A model generated the notes under the pieces. It ran no database searches. It saw only the letters and a program-made list of their open reading frames with translations, and was not told the origin of the DNA. A stretch of 44,833 nt of DNA from Actinomycetota bacterium (GTDB lineage: Bacteria; Actinomycetota; Actinomycetes; Mycobacteriales; Micromonosporaceae): assembly GCA_005885555.1 (NCBI GenBank), contig VAWN01000001.1:1-44833 (forward strand). The letters run 5' to 3'. The translations under genes were made by a program, and so were the position numbers. This document shows positions 31,016-40,400 of this stretch, piece by piece. The first letter of the stretch is position 1, and each line of letters begins with the position of its first letter.

Positions 31016-32035
31016 TCAGCGGCTGATCCCCCGGTCGACCAGCCGGGTCGGCAGCACCGTCGTCGCCGGCCGCGACCGGTCTCCGTTGATCCGCTGGAAG
31101 AGCAGTTCGGTGGCGGTGCGGGCAAGCTCGCGGGTGTCGTAGGCGATCACCGTCACCGGCCGCGGCATCAGGTGCGACAGCTCGAAGTCGTCGAAGCCGA
31201 CCAGGGCGGCGTCGCTGCCCCGGCGGTACAGCTCCTGCAGCGCACCGACGGTGATCCGGTTGTTGGTGCCGAAGAACGCGGTCGGCGGGTCGGCCTGGTC
31301 GAGCATCTGCGTGACCGCGCGCGCGGCGTCGCCGGGAGTCTTCACGTGTTCCCGGATCAGCCGCTCGTCGTACCGGACCGAGGCCGCCGCCAACGCATCC
31401 CGCGCACCGGCCAGCCGCTCCCGCATCGTGTACACGGCGAGCGAGTCGATCAGTATCCCGATCCGGGTGTGCCCGTCGGCGAGCAGCCGGTCGACCGCGG
31501 CCTGGGCGCCGCCACGGTTGTCCAGCAGCACCGTGTCCGCCTCCAGCGCCCCCGGCGGCCGGTCGAGGAACACCACGGACATGCCCATCTCGACCTCGCG
31601 GCGCAGGTACGAGTGGTCCTGCCCGGCGGGTACCACGAGCAGGCCGTCGACCCGGCGCTGGCAGAGCTCCACCAGCAGCGTCCGTTCCCGCTCCACGTCC
31701 TCTTCGGACGACGCGGTCATCAGCAGCGTCTGGTGATCGGCCGCGATCTCGGCCGCGACGCTGGCGATGGTGGCGTAGAACGGGTTGGCGATTTCCTCGA
31801 TGAGCAGCCCGACGGTCGCGTTGAGCCGTCCGGACCGCAGGTTGCGGGCGATGTCGTTGCGCCGGAAGCCCAGCTCGGCGATGGCCGACAGGACCCGGTC
31901 CACGAGCGCCTGCGCGACCGCCGGCTCGTTGTTCACGACCCGGGAGACGGTCTTCAGGCTGACGCCCGCGTGCCGGGCCACGTCGACCATGGTCGGCCGG
32001 CGCGGCGTGGTCGAGCTCGTGCCGGTGCGCGGCAT
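31016..32035 (-). CDS. LacI-family transcriptional regulator (distal copy), 339 aa
   Basis: ATG 32035 (MPRTGTSSTTPRRP) has GGAAGGG 6-7 bp upstream; the frame is open for a further 68 codons but that part looks non-coding. The HTH is TMVDVARHAGVSLKTVSRVV with hinge helix RRNDIARNLRSGR. The effector domain includes LLIEEIANPFYATI, VDGLLVVPAGQ and FDDFELSHLMPRPVTVI. It closely resembles its neighbour (32236-33246) throughout, suggesting tandem duplication and divergence. It probably represses the divergent mannan-utilisation operon or a related sugar gene; the ligand is unknown. Confidence 0.88.
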   Translation of the reverse strand: MPRTGTSSTTPRRPTMVDVARHAGVSLKTVSRVVNNEPAVAQALVDRVLSAIAELGFRRNDIARNLRSGRLNATVGLLIEEIANPFYATIASVAAEIAADHQTLLMTASSEEDVERERTLLVELCQRRVDGLLVVPAGQDHSYLRREVEMGMSVVFLDRPPGALEADTVLLDNRGGAQAAVDRLLADGHTRIGILIDSLAVYTMRERLAGARDALAAASVRYDERLIREHVKTPGDAARAVTQMLDQADPPTAFFGTNNRITVGALQELYRRGSDAALVGFDDFELSHLMPRPVTVIAYDTRELARTATELLFQRINGDRSRPATTVLPTRLVDRGISR

Positions 32036-32235
32036 CCGTCGCCCTTCCCGCTCGGCAGTGATCACCAGGCCTACGATACCCGGCCCGGGAGCCGGCCAGA
32101 TCGCCGGAAAGGGTCGGGTGTTCCAGGTAAAGCTCCAGCGCGGCCGGCCGGAACGCCTGCGCGGGTTCGTCGCTCCCGCCAGCGGTTGGCAGAATTTCTC
32201 CAGGACGGAAAGCGCCGTCTCCAGATCCGCGGCGG

Positions 32236-33246
32236 TCACGCCCGGATCTCCCCGGAACCCCTTGCCACGAACCGGGTCAGCAGCATCACCCAGCGCGCCG
32301 GCCCGTTGTTGCCGTCGATCCGGGAGAACAGCAGCTGCGCCGCGGTCGCGCCGATCGTCGCCGGGTCCTGGCTCACCACGGTCACCGGCGGGCTCAGCTT
32401 GTCGGCGAGCGGGAAGTCGTCGAAGCCGACCAGGGCCACCCGCCGGCCGGCGTCGCCGAGCCCGTCGATCGCGCCCATCGTGATCAGGTCGTTGGACGCG
32501 AACACCGCGGTCGGTGGGTCGTCGAGGGCCATCAGTCCCGCCATCGCGGCCGCCGCGTCGGCCCGGCTACGCAGCCCGTGACAGGTCAGGTCGCGGTCCA
32601 GCGGCAGGTCGGCGGCGGCGAGCGCGTCACGGTACCCGGCGTAGCGCTCCTTGAGCGTCCAGATGCTGCGCTGGTCGCCGAGGTACGCGATCCGCCGGTG
32701 GCCGTGGTCGACCAGGTGGGCGACGGCGCGCATGGCCGCATCGCGGTTGTCCACGGTCACCGTGTCCACGTCCAGGCCGCGGGCGGTGCGGTCCGCGCAG
32801 ACGATGGGGGTACCCATGGCCAGCTGCGCGCTGAGGAACGCCTGGTTGCCCGACGTCGGTACCACGATGAGCCCGTCCACCTGCCGGGCGCTGAACGCGG
32901 TGACCACCTCGCGTTCCCGGTACGGGTCGTCGTTGGTGCTGCCGACCAGCACGAGGTACCCCCGGCGGTAGGCGGCGTCCTCCACCGCCCGCGCCAGCGC
33001 CGAGTAGAACGGGTTGCCCAGGTCGTCGACGACGAGCCCGATGGTCCGGCTGATCTGGCCCTTCTGGCGCAGGTGGCGGGCGATGTCGTTGCGCCGGTAC
33101 CCGAGATCCGCGATCGCCTGTTCGACCCGCGCGGCGGTGTCCCGCGCAACCGACGCCGCCCCGTTCATGACCCGGGAGACGGTCATCACGCTGACGCCCG
33201 CGGCGGCGGCCACGTCCCGCATGGTCGGCCGATCCACAGCCTCCAC
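32236..33246 (-). CDS. LacI-family transcriptional regulator (proximal copy), 336 aa
   Basis: GTG 33246 starts MEAVDRPTMRDVAAAAGVSV; the HTH continues MTVSRVMNGAASVARD and the hinge is RRNDIARHLRQKG. The periplasmic-binding-like core includes LVVDDLGNPFYSALAR, VDGLIVVPTSGNQAF, CADRTARGLDVDTVTVDN and LVGFDDFPLADKLSPPVTVV. It is divergent from the sugar ABC operon across 273 bp that contain three AACGTT-centred palindromes, so it is the prime candidate repressor of that operon and of itself. It ends 200 bp upstream of the second LacI gene; this gap holds no recognisable gene. Confidence 0.92.
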   Translation of the reverse strand: MEAVDRPTMRDVAAAAGVSVMTVSRVMNGAASVARDTAARVEQAIADLGYRRNDIARHLRQKGQISRTIGLVVDDLGNPFYSALARAVEDAAYRRGYLVLVGSTNDDPYREREVVTAFSARQVDGLIVVPTSGNQAFLSAQLAMGTPIVCADRTARGLDVDTVTVDNRDAAMRAVAHLVDHGHRRIAYLGDQRSIWTLKERYAGYRDALAAADLPLDRDLTCHGLRSRADAAAAMAGLMALDDPPTAVFASNDLITMGAIDGLGDAGRRVALVGFDDFPLADKLSPPVTVVSQDPATIGATAAQLLFSRIDGNNGPARWVMLLTRFVARGSGEIRA

Positions 33247-33257
33247 CTCGGTTCGGG

Positions 33258-33267
33258 AACGTTATCA
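33258..33267. promoter_or_regulatory. LacI-type operator O1 (AACGTTATCA)
   Basis: AACGTTATCA lies 12 bp upstream of the proximal LacI gene start. The AACGTT core is a perfect palindrome with the CpG centre typical of LacI-family sites. It recurs at 33328-33337 and, with one change, at 33494-33503. Confidence 0.55.
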
Positions 33268-33277
33268 AACAGTCCGA

Positions 33278-33295
33278 TGTTGCCAGAGTGCAACA
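33278..33295. promoter_or_regulatory. Inverted repeat TGTTGC-N6-GCAACA in the LacI/ABC divergent region
   Basis: Perfect 6-bp arms with a 6-bp centre lie between operators O1 and O2. It may be a second regulator's site, for example for the distal LacI copy. Confidence 0.4.
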
Positions 33296-33327
33296 CCGGC
33301 GGACAAGACCCGCCTCGGTCGTGGGAC

Positions 33328-33337
33328 AACGTTATCA
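33328..33337. promoter_or_regulatory. LacI-type operator O2 (AACGTTATCA)
   Basis: This is an identical decamer 70 bp from O1. Both are preceded by GGGA (directly or with one extra base). The 70-bp spacing would allow looping by a tetrameric or paired repressor. Confidence 0.55.
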
Positions 33338-33373
33338 CGATCAGGCAACGATCGCCGCAATTACTGCCCGGTA

Positions 33374-33383
33374 GATGATCATC
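33374..33383. promoter_or_regulatory. Perfect palindrome GATGATCATC in the divergent region
   Basis: This is a 10-bp perfect palindrome, AT-richer than its surroundings, about 145 bp before the ABC ATPase gene. It is an additional candidate protein-binding site. Confidence 0.3.
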
Positions 33384-33414
33384 ATCCGGCCTGGTCAGGG
33401 CTTATGAGAACACC

Positions 33415-33461
33415 CTCAGGCAATCTCGTCGATGGCACGGGGGCTCTTGACAGTGCCTGAG
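33415..33461. promoter_or_regulatory. Inverted repeat CTCAGGCA ... TGCCTGAG flanking the -35
   Basis: Perfect 8-bp arms (33415-33422 and 33454-33461) are separated by 31 bp; the right arm lies just after the TTGACA hexamer. A protein bound to both arms would cover the promoter of the sugar operon. Confidence 0.45.
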
Positions 33462-33475
33462 TGCCTTCACAGAAT
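33447..33475 (+). promoter_or_regulatory. Sigma70-type promoter of the sugar/mannan operon
   Basis: TTGACA (33447-33452) and CAGAAT (33470-33475) are separated by 17 bp, the best promoter match in the window. Transcription should start near 33482, placing operator O3 (33494-33503) in the early transcribed leader where a bound repressor would block the polymerase. Confidence 0.6.
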
Positions 33476-33493
33476 CCGGGGGACAGCCCTGTG

Positions 33494-33503
33494 AACGTTC
33501 TCA
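33494..33503. promoter_or_regulatory. LacI-type operator O3 (TGTGAACGTTCTCA core)
   Basis: GAACGTTC is a perfect 8-bp palindrome with outer TG and CA in symmetric positions (33491 to 33504 region). It lies just downstream of the predicted transcription start and 16 bp before the ATPase ATG. Confidence 0.6.
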
Positions 33504-33519
33504 GCGACGAGGTACCACG

Positions 33520-34284
33520 ATGACCGAACCCCTGCTGCGCGCAGCGGGACTGACCAAGCGGTACGGCCAGGTCCACGCCCTCCAGGGGGCCGACTTCTCG
33601 GCCAACCCCGGCGAGGTCGTCGCCCTCATCGGCGACAACGGCGCCGGCAAGAGCACCCTGGTCAAGGTCCTGTGCGGTGCCATCCAGCCGGACGGCGGCC
33701 AGATCAGCCTCGACGGGCAGGTGGTGCACTTCGCCAACCCGTTCGAGGCGCAGCGGCACGGCATCGAGACGGTCTACCAGGACCTGTCCCTCGCCCCCGA
33801 CCTCGACGCGGCGGCCAACCTGCACCTGGGCCGGGAAGTGTTCCGGGGCGGTGTGCTGCGCCCGTTCCACGTGCTCGACCGCGCGGCGATGCGCAGCTCC
33901 GCCCGCAGCGCCTTCGCCGAGCTCGGCGTCGACCTGCAGGACATCGACGTACCCGTCGCCTCGCTCTCCGGCGGCCAGCGCCAGTCGGTCGCGGTGGCCC
34001 GCGCGGTCGCCTACGCCAGCAAGGTCATCTTCATGGACGAGCCGACCGCGGCGCTCGGTGTCGTCCAGCGCGGCCGGGTGCTCGACACCATCCGGCGGGT
34101 CCGCGACCGGGGCGTGTCGGTCGTGCTCATCAGCCACAACATGCCGGAGGTACTGGCCGTGTCCGACCGGGTCGAGGTGCTGCGACTGGGCCGGCGGGTC
34201 GCGCGGTACGTCACCGCACAGACCTCTGTCGAGGAGCTGGTCGGCGCCATGACCGGCGCACTGGCGGGAGAGGCGGCGGCGTGA
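33520..34284 (+). CDS. Sugar ABC transporter ATPase (single-domain, CUT2/FrcA-like), 254 aa
   Basis: This is the ATPase of a monosaccharide-type (CUT2) importer. Walker A is GDNGAGKST, the Q-loop region is ETVYQDLSLAPDLDAAANL, the signature is LSGGQRQSVAVARAVA, Walker B is VIFMDEPTAALG and the H-loop is VVLISHNMP. Only one ATPase domain is present, like FrcA, unlike the duplicated RbsA/MglA, so it probably works as a homodimer. Its stop overlaps the permease ATG (TGATG), so translation is coupled. ATG 33520 follows a GACGAGG site. Confidence 0.92.
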   Translation: MTEPLLRAAGLTKRYGQVHALQGADFSANPGEVVALIGDNGAGKSTLVKVLCGAIQPDGGQISLDGQVVHFANPFEAQRHGIETVYQDLSLAPDLDAAANLHLGREVFRGGVLRPFHVLDRAAMRSSARSAFAELGVDLQDIDVPVASLSGGQRQSVAVARAVAYASKVIFMDEPTAALGVVQRGRVLDTIRRVRDRGVSVVLISHNMPEVLAVSDRVEVLRLGRRVARYVTAQTSVEELVGAMTGALAGEAAA

Positions 34285-35327
34285 TGACGTCAACCAAGAC
34301 AGCGCCGGTGGACGGGCCGGCGACGCAGGAGCCGACGGGTACCCCGCTGGCCCGTCGCCTCCTCGCCGCCAACAGCGCGTGGACGTTCGCGATCCTTGTC
34401 GCGCTGGTCGCGTTCTTCGCGATCGCGTCGCCGCCGGGTACCTTCCTCAGCCAGTACAACATCACGCAGATCGCCACCAACGCGGCCATCTACCTGGTGC
34501 TCGGCGTCGGGATGACCTACGTCATCATCACCGGCGGCATCGACCTGTCCAACGGCTCGGTACTGATCCTGTCCGGGGTACTGGCGGCCGAGTTCATGGT
34601 GCACAACGGCGGGTACAAGGCCGGCTGGTCGGTGATCCTCGTCGGGATCGTGATCAGCGTGCTGACCGGTACCGCCTGGGGTTCTATTCAGGGTGTGCTG
34701 GTCGCGAAGGCGAAGGTACCCCCGTTCATCGTGACCCTCGGCGGCCTGGGCGCCGCCCTGGGCCTCGCGCAGATCATCACCACCGGCAACGACGTCGCCG
34801 GCGGCGCGCCCAACACCCTGGTCGAGACGCTCGGCCTGGGTGAGCTCTTCGGTACGGTCCCGTGGCTCGTCGTCCTCGCCGTGGCGGTGACGGTGGCCTT
34901 CGGGTTGGTACTCGCCCAGACGCGGTTCGGCCGCTACACCTACGCGGTCGGCTCCAACGCCGAGGCGGTCCGCCGCTCCGGCATCCGGGTCGACCGGCAT
35001 CTCGTCAAGGTCTACGCGCTGGCCGGCCTGATGGCCGGCATCGCGGGCGTCATGTCGCTCGCCTTCTTCCACACCACCACGATCGCCGGGCACAGCTACG
35101 ACAACCTCAACGTCATCACCGCCGTGGTGATGGGCGGCACCAGCCTGTTCGGTGGGCGGGGCACGGTGGTCGGCACGGTGATCGGCGTGTTCATCCCCGC
35201 CGTCCTCAACAGCGGCCTGGTGATTCTCGGCGTGCAGACCTACTGGCAGAGCGTCGCCGTCGGCGCCGTGCTCATCGCCGCGGTCTACGTCGACCAGATC
35301 CGGCGCCGCTCGCGCGAGCGCGGCTAG
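34284..35327 (+). CDS. Sugar ABC transporter permease (RbsC/FrcC-like), 347 aa
   Basis: This is a CUT2 membrane subunit with about ten helices. Hallmarks are YVIITGGIDLSNGSVLILSG (the conserved GGIDLSVGS segment), VPPFIVTLGGLGAALGLAQI, RFGRYTYAVGSNAEAVRRSG (coupling loop, EAA-like) and VITAVVMGGTSLFGGRGTVV. The cytoplasmic N-terminus (about 30 residues) is Thr/Pro-rich. It starts within the ATPase stop and is followed 32 bp later by the binding protein, with an AAGGAGGA site between. Confidence 0.92.
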   Translation: MTSTKTAPVDGPATQEPTGTPLARRLLAANSAWTFAILVALVAFFAIASPPGTFLSQYNITQIATNAAIYLVLGVGMTYVIITGGIDLSNGSVLILSGVLAAEFMVHNGGYKAGWSVILVGIVISVLTGTAWGSIQGVLVAKAKVPPFIVTLGGLGAALGLAQIITTGNDVAGGAPNTLVETLGLGELFGTVPWLVVLAVAVTVAFGLVLAQTRFGRYTYAVGSNAEAVRRSGIRVDRHLVKVYALAGLMAGIAGVMSLAFFHTTTIAGHSYDNLNVITAVVMGGTSLFGGRGTVVGTVIGVFIPAVLNSGLVILGVQTYWQSVAVGAVLIAAVYVDQIRRRSRERG

Positions 35328-35359
35328 AACAAAACCAAACCCCAAGGAGGACAGCACCT

Positions 35360-36367
35360 ATGCGGATCAGGAGGACGGCCTACGCCGCGGTCGCCGGCTT
35401 TTCGGCGGTACTGCTCGCGGCGGCCGGCTGCGGTGGAAAGTCCAATTCCGGCAGCACTTCCAGCGGCGGCAACAGCGGCGACCTGTCGAGCAAGACGGTC
35501 AACCTGGTCGTCGGTGTCAAGGGCGACCCGTTCTACATCACGATGATCTGCGCCGCGCAGGCCGAGGCGAAGAAGCTGGGCGTCAAGTTCCAGTCGGACG
35601 GCTCGGCGCAGTGGGACGTCTCCCAGCAGCGCCCGATCATCAACTCGGTCGCCGCGACCAAGCCGGCCGGCCTGCTGATCTCGCCGGTCGACACCGAGGC
35701 ACTGACTCCCGACCTCAAGCAGATGCAGAGCACCGGTACCAAGGTGGTCCTCGTCGACACGACCGTCACCGACACGTCGGTCGGCGTATCCCGGATCTCG
35801 TCGGACAACGAGGCCGGCGGTAAGACGGCAGCCGACGCGCTGGCCAAGGAGATGGGCGACAAGGGTTCGGCGATCGTGGTCAGCGTGAAGCCGGGCATCT
35901 CCACCACCGACGCGCGCATCAAGGGCTTCCAGGACCAGATCAAGGCGGCGCACCCGAACATCACGCTGCTGCCGGTGCAGTACGACAACGACGATCCGGC
36001 CAAGGCGACGCAGATCATCCAGTCCACCGTCGCGGCGCACCCGGACCTCGGTGGCGTGTTCGCCGACAACGTGAAGACCGCCGAAGGCGTGGCGGCCGGC
36101 GTAACCGCGGCCGGCAAGAAGGGCCAGATCAAGGTCTCCGCCTTCGACGCCGGACCGCAGCAGGTGCAGGATCTGCAGAACGGCACCGTGCAGGTGCTCA
36201 TCGCGCAGGACCCGGGTGACATCGGCGTCCAGGGCGTGCAGCAGGCCGTCGCGGCGATCCAGGGCAAGTCGGTTCAGGCCAGCATCGGCACCAAGCTGGT
36301 GGCCATCACGTCGGAGAACATGAACGATCCCAGCGTCAGCAAGTACTTCTACAAGGGTTCCTGCTGA
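35360..36367 (+). CDS. Sugar-binding lipoprotein (RbsB-like, Peripla_BP_4), 335 aa
   Basis: ATG 35360 follows AAGGAGGA. The signal MRIRRTAYAAVAGFSAVLLA with lipobox AAAGC makes it a membrane-anchored lipoprotein, and a Ser/Gly linker follows. The mature protein begins TVNLVVGVKGDPFYITMICA and includes AKKLGVKFQSDGSAQWDVSQ, LLISPVDTEALTPDLKQMQS, VGVSRISSDNEAGGKTAADA and ADNVKTAEGVAAGVTAAGKK. These are the two-lobe monosaccharide-binding fold of the ribose/galactose class. Given the secreted alpha-mannosidase in the same operon, mannose or a small mannoside is the likely ligand. Confidence 0.92.
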   Translation: MRIRRTAYAAVAGFSAVLLAAAGCGGKSNSGSTSSGGNSGDLSSKTVNLVVGVKGDPFYITMICAAQAEAKKLGVKFQSDGSAQWDVSQQRPIINSVAATKPAGLLISPVDTEALTPDLKQMQSTGTKVVLVDTTVTDTSVGVSRISSDNEAGGKTAADALAKEMGDKGSAIVVSVKPGISTTDARIKGFQDQIKAAHPNITLLPVQYDNDDPAKATQIIQSTVAAHPDLGGVFADNVKTAEGVAAGVTAAGKKGQIKVSAFDAGPQQVQDLQNGTVQVLIAQDPGDIGVQGVQQAVAAIQGKSVQASIGTKLVAITSENMNDPSVSKYFYKGSC

Positions 36368-36381
36368 CCGTGGACGGGTGA

Positions 36382-36418
36382 CGGCGGGACGAAACCGTAA
36401 GCCGGTCTCGTCCCGCCG
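36382..36418 (+). terminator. Hairpin between binding protein and ROK kinase genes
   Basis: CGGCGGGACGA and TCGTCCCGCCG form a perfect 11-bp stem with a 15-base loop, 14 bp after the binding-protein stop. It has no T-run. It probably protects or boosts the upstream binding-protein message and reduces read-through to the kinase. Confidence 0.7.
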
Positions 36419-36439
36419 GCTATCTCTGGGGAGTCATCC

Positions 36440-37408
36440 TTGACATCTGTCGCCGTCGCGCTGGACATCGGCGCCACGAAGATCGCGGCCGCGCTGGTCG
36501 ACAACCAGGGCGCCATCGTGTCCAGCGAACGGGTTCCGACCCGCGCGATCACCGGTACCCCCGAGGCGTTGACCGACGGGTTACGCGCGCTCGTCACCGC
36601 GGCGGCCGCGCCGGTCGGTCTGGACGGCGTCGCGGGGATCGGGGTCAGCTCGGCCGGTCCGGTCGACCTGGTCGCCGGCATGGTCTCCCCGGTGAACATC
36701 CCGGAACTGCGCGGGGTGGAGCTGCTCAAGCCGCTGGCGACACTGGTACCGGGCCGGCCCGCCCGGCTGACCGGCGACGGCCTCGCGGTCGCGGCCGGCG
36801 AGCACTGGGCCGGTTCCGGGCAGGGCTGCGCGGACCTTCTCGCGATCGTCGTGTCCACCGGCGTCGGCGGCGGACTGATCCTCGGCGGCCGGCTGCACGG
36901 CGGCGCGTCCGGCAACGCCGGTCACGTCGGCCACGCACCGGTCGTGGTCGACGGCGAGCTGTGCCCGTGCGGCAGCCGCGGCTGTCCCGAGGCGTACGCC
37001 AGCGGGCCGTCGATGGTGCGCTGGGCGCTGCGCAACGGGTGGCGCCCCGAGGGCGCGGGCGACGGTATCGAACTGGCCGCCGCCGCGCGCAGTGGTGATC
37101 CGTGCGCGGCCGAGGCGTTCGCCCGCGGCGGCCGCGTGCTCGGTGCGATGGTCGCCGCGGCCGCGGCGACCTGTGACATCAGCCGCGTGGTCGTCGGCGG
37201 TGGCGTGGCACAGGCGGGGGAACTTCTGATGGAGCCGCTGCGCCGGTCGCTCACCGACCATGCGGTGCTTCCGTTCCTCACCGGTATCGACCTGACGACC
37301 GCCCGGCTCGGGCCGGACGCCTGTCTGATCGGCGCGGCCGCGCTGATCCATCACCAGACCAGGTACGCACGCAACGAACGGGTGGCCGCCACGCTCGTCG
37401 CCGGCTGA
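36440..37408 (+). CDS. ROK-family sugar kinase, 322 aa
   Basis: TTG 36440 (MTSVAVALDIGATKIAAALV) follows GGGGAG. DIGATK (9-14) is the phosphate-binding motif, the catalytic Asp is D113 in LTGDGLAVAAGEHW (Gly replaces the usual Asn before it), VSTGVGGGLILGGRLHGGAS follows, and the structural zinc site is CPCGSRGCPE (175-184) after GHAPVVV. No N-terminal HTH is present, so this is an enzyme rather than a NagC/Mlc repressor. In the context of mannosidase and sugar importer it probably phosphorylates imported mannose or glucose. Confidence 0.9.
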   Translation: MTSVAVALDIGATKIAAALVDNQGAIVSSERVPTRAITGTPEALTDGLRALVTAAAAPVGLDGVAGIGVSSAGPVDLVAGMVSPVNIPELRGVELLKPLATLVPGRPARLTGDGLAVAAGEHWAGSGQGCADLLAIVVSTGVGGGLILGGRLHGGASGNAGHVGHAPVVVDGELCPCGSRGCPEAYASGPSMVRWALRNGWRPEGAGDGIELAAAARSGDPCAAEAFARGGRVLGAMVAAAAATCDISRVVVGGGVAQAGELLMEPLRRSLTDHAVLPFLTGIDLTTARLGPDACLIGAAALIHHQTRYARNERVAATLVAG

Positions 37409-37436
37409 CCCGACCGTCCCCCAGCGGAGTTCCCCC

Positions 37437-40400
37437 ATGCGTCGTGTCCTCCTCGCGGCCGGCCTGCTCGCCACCGCGGCCGCCATGACCGTCGCGGTCG
37501 CGCCACTCGCGCACGCGGCGACACAGAACCTGACCCAGTTCGTCAACCCGTTCATCGGTACCGACGACAGCAACGCGCCCAACCCCGTACCCGGCGGCGC
37601 CGGCGGCAGCACCTACCCCGGTGCGGTCGTGCCGTTCGGGATGGTGCAGTTCAGCCCGGACACGCCGACCGGCTCGCCGTCCGGGTACCGGTTCAGCGAC
37701 AGCACGGTCGAAGACTTCAGCCTCACCCACTTCGACGGGGCGGGGTGCCCGAACAACGAAGACCTCAACCTGTTGCCCGTCACCGGTTCCGTGTCGGCCT
37801 CGCCCGGTACCAACTGGACGTCGTACTCGTCCGGGTACACCAAGGCCAACGAGAGCGCGGCACCCGGGTACTACAAGACGCGTCTGGACAAGTACTCCAC
37901 CACGGTCGAGCTGACCGCCACCACCCGTACGGGTCTGGCCAAGCTGACCTACCCCGCGACGACCAGCGCCCGGCTGCTCATCAACACCAGCCGGATGGCG
38001 ACCGGCAGCCGCAGCGGGTCGGTGACCGTGAACGGCAACATGGTCACCGGCAACACCACCGGAGGCGGGTTCTGCGGCTCGTCCAACACCTTCAAGGTGT
38101 TCTTCGCCATCCAGTTCGACCGCACGCCCACCAGCCACGGCACGTGGAGCGGCGGAACCGTGAACAACGGGTCGGGCAGCGCCAGCGGCACCAACACCGG
38201 TGCCTTCGTCACGTTCGACACCAGCTCGAACCAGACCGTGCAGTTCGCGGTCGGGCTGTCGTATGTGAGTGTCGCCAACGCACAGCAGAACCTGTCGACG
38301 GAGAACGCGTCGTTCAACTTCTCCGGCATCCGGTCCGCGGCCGACACGGCGTGGAACAACATGCTCAACCGGGTACAGGTGTCCGGCGGCGCCACCGCGG
38401 ACATGCAGAAGTTCTACACCGCGCTGTACCACGTCTTCCAGAGCCCCAACGTGGCCAGCGACGTCAACGGGCAGTACATGGGCTTCGACCGCGCCGTGCA
38501 CACCGCGAGCGGGATGACGGTGTACCAGAACTACTCCGGCTGGGACATCTACCGTTCCTGGGCGGCACTGGTCGCGTTCGTCGCGCCGGACGTGATGACC
38601 GACGTGGTCAAGTCGATGGTGCTCGACGGCCAGCAGGGCGGGCTGCTGCCCAAGTGGTCGCACGAGAACGGGGAGAACTTCGTGATGACCGGTGACCCCG
38701 GACCCATCATCGTCGCCTCCGCGTACGCGTTCGGCGTGCGCAACTTCGACACCGCCGCGGCGCTGTCGCTGATGAACAAGTCGGTCGCCGGCGGTACCAC
38801 GCAAGGGAACCCGATCCGCGGCCGGGAGTCCGGGTACGAGGCGATGCACTTCATCGTCGAGGACCCGTCGGACTCGCTGGAGTACTCCGCCTCCGACTTC
38901 GCCATCGCGCAGTTCGCCAAGGCGCAGGGCGACACGACGACATACAACAGTGCCATCGCCCGCGCGCAGTGGTGGGAGAACGTGTACAACCCGGAGTCGG
39001 CGTACGTCAGCCCGCACAACGCCGACGGCACGTTCGCGTGGCCGGTCGACCCGGCCAGCGACGCCGGCCTGACCGAAGGCAACCCGGCACAGTACACCTG
39101 GATGGTCACCTACAACTTCCAGGGACTCGTCAACCTGATGGGTGGCCGGCCGACCGCGGTACAGCGGTTGAACCACCACTTCACCCAGGTGAACGGCGGA
39201 CTCACCACTCCGTTCTTCTACATCGGCAACGAACCCGAGCACGGGGTGCCGTGGGCGTACAACTTCGCCGGTGCCCCGGCGGGTACCGCCGACGCGGTGC
39301 ACAAGGTGCAGTCGCAGGGCTTCAACACCTCGGCCGGTGGCCTGCCGGGCAACGACGACCTGGGCGCCACGTCGGCGTGGTACGTCTGGTCGGCGCTGGG
39401 CATGTACCCGGCGACGCCGGGCGCGGACACCCTGGCGCTGCACGGCCCCTCGTTCCCGTCGATCCTCATCCAGCGGCCCGGCGGCAACGTGACCATCTCG
39501 TCGAGCGGCACCGGTCCGTACGTGCAGTCGTTCTCGCTCAACGGTTCCGGGACCACGCACAACTTCATCCGGTACCCCGACGTGGCTTCGGGTGCGACGC
39601 TGTCGTACACGATGGGAGGCTCGCCGTCGTCGTGGGGCACCGGAACGAGCGACGTGCCGCCGTCGTTCAACGACGGGTTCACTCCGCCGCCGGCCGCGCC
39701 GAACCTCGGCACCAACCTGGCGCTGGGCAAGCCGACCACCTCGTCGGCCCCGTGCGCGAGCACGGAGACCAGTGACAAGGCGGTCGACGGAACGCTGGCC
39801 AACAACAGCAAGTGGTGCTCGCTCACCGCGCCGTTGACGCTGCAGGTCGACCTCGGCTCGGCGATGAACGTGTCCAGCTTCGTCATCAAGCACGCCGGCC
39901 TCGGCGGCGAGAACACCGGCTGGAACACGGGTGCGTACACCATCCAGACCAGTACCGACGGCACCAACTTCACGACCGTGGTCAACAAGAGCGGCATGCG
40001 GTCCAGCCGTACCTTCGACCAGATCGCCAGCCGTTCGGCCCGGTTCGTGCGGCTCAACGTCACCACGCCGACCAACAACGGCAACAGCGCCGCCCGCATC
40101 TACGAGCTGGAGGTGTACGGCGGCGGTGGCGGTGGCGGCCCGACCAACGTGGCGTTGAACAAGCCGGCGACCGCCGACTCGCAGTGCAACTCCAACGAGG
40201 GGCCGGCGAAGGCGTTCAACGGCAGCGTCTCCGGCGGTACCAGTGACAAGTGGTGCTCCCTCGGCGCGAGCAAGTTCCTCCGGGTCGACCTCGGTCAGAA
40301 CTTCTCCATCAAGTCGTTCACCCTGCGCAATGCCGGCGCGGGTGGCGAGCTGGCGAGCTGGGACACGAAGGACGCCGACATCCAGGTGTCGACCGACGGC

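Noticed and set aside
36436-36445. TTGACA at the ROK start as a -35 element
   Set aside because: The hexamer is the start codon region (TTG ACA) and no -10 lies 16-18 bp downstream outside the coding sequence with good match.
36440-37408. ROK protein as a transcriptional repressor (NagC-like)
   Set aside because: There is no N-terminal helix-turn-helix; the protein begins directly with the DIGATK phosphate-binding motif, so it is a kinase.
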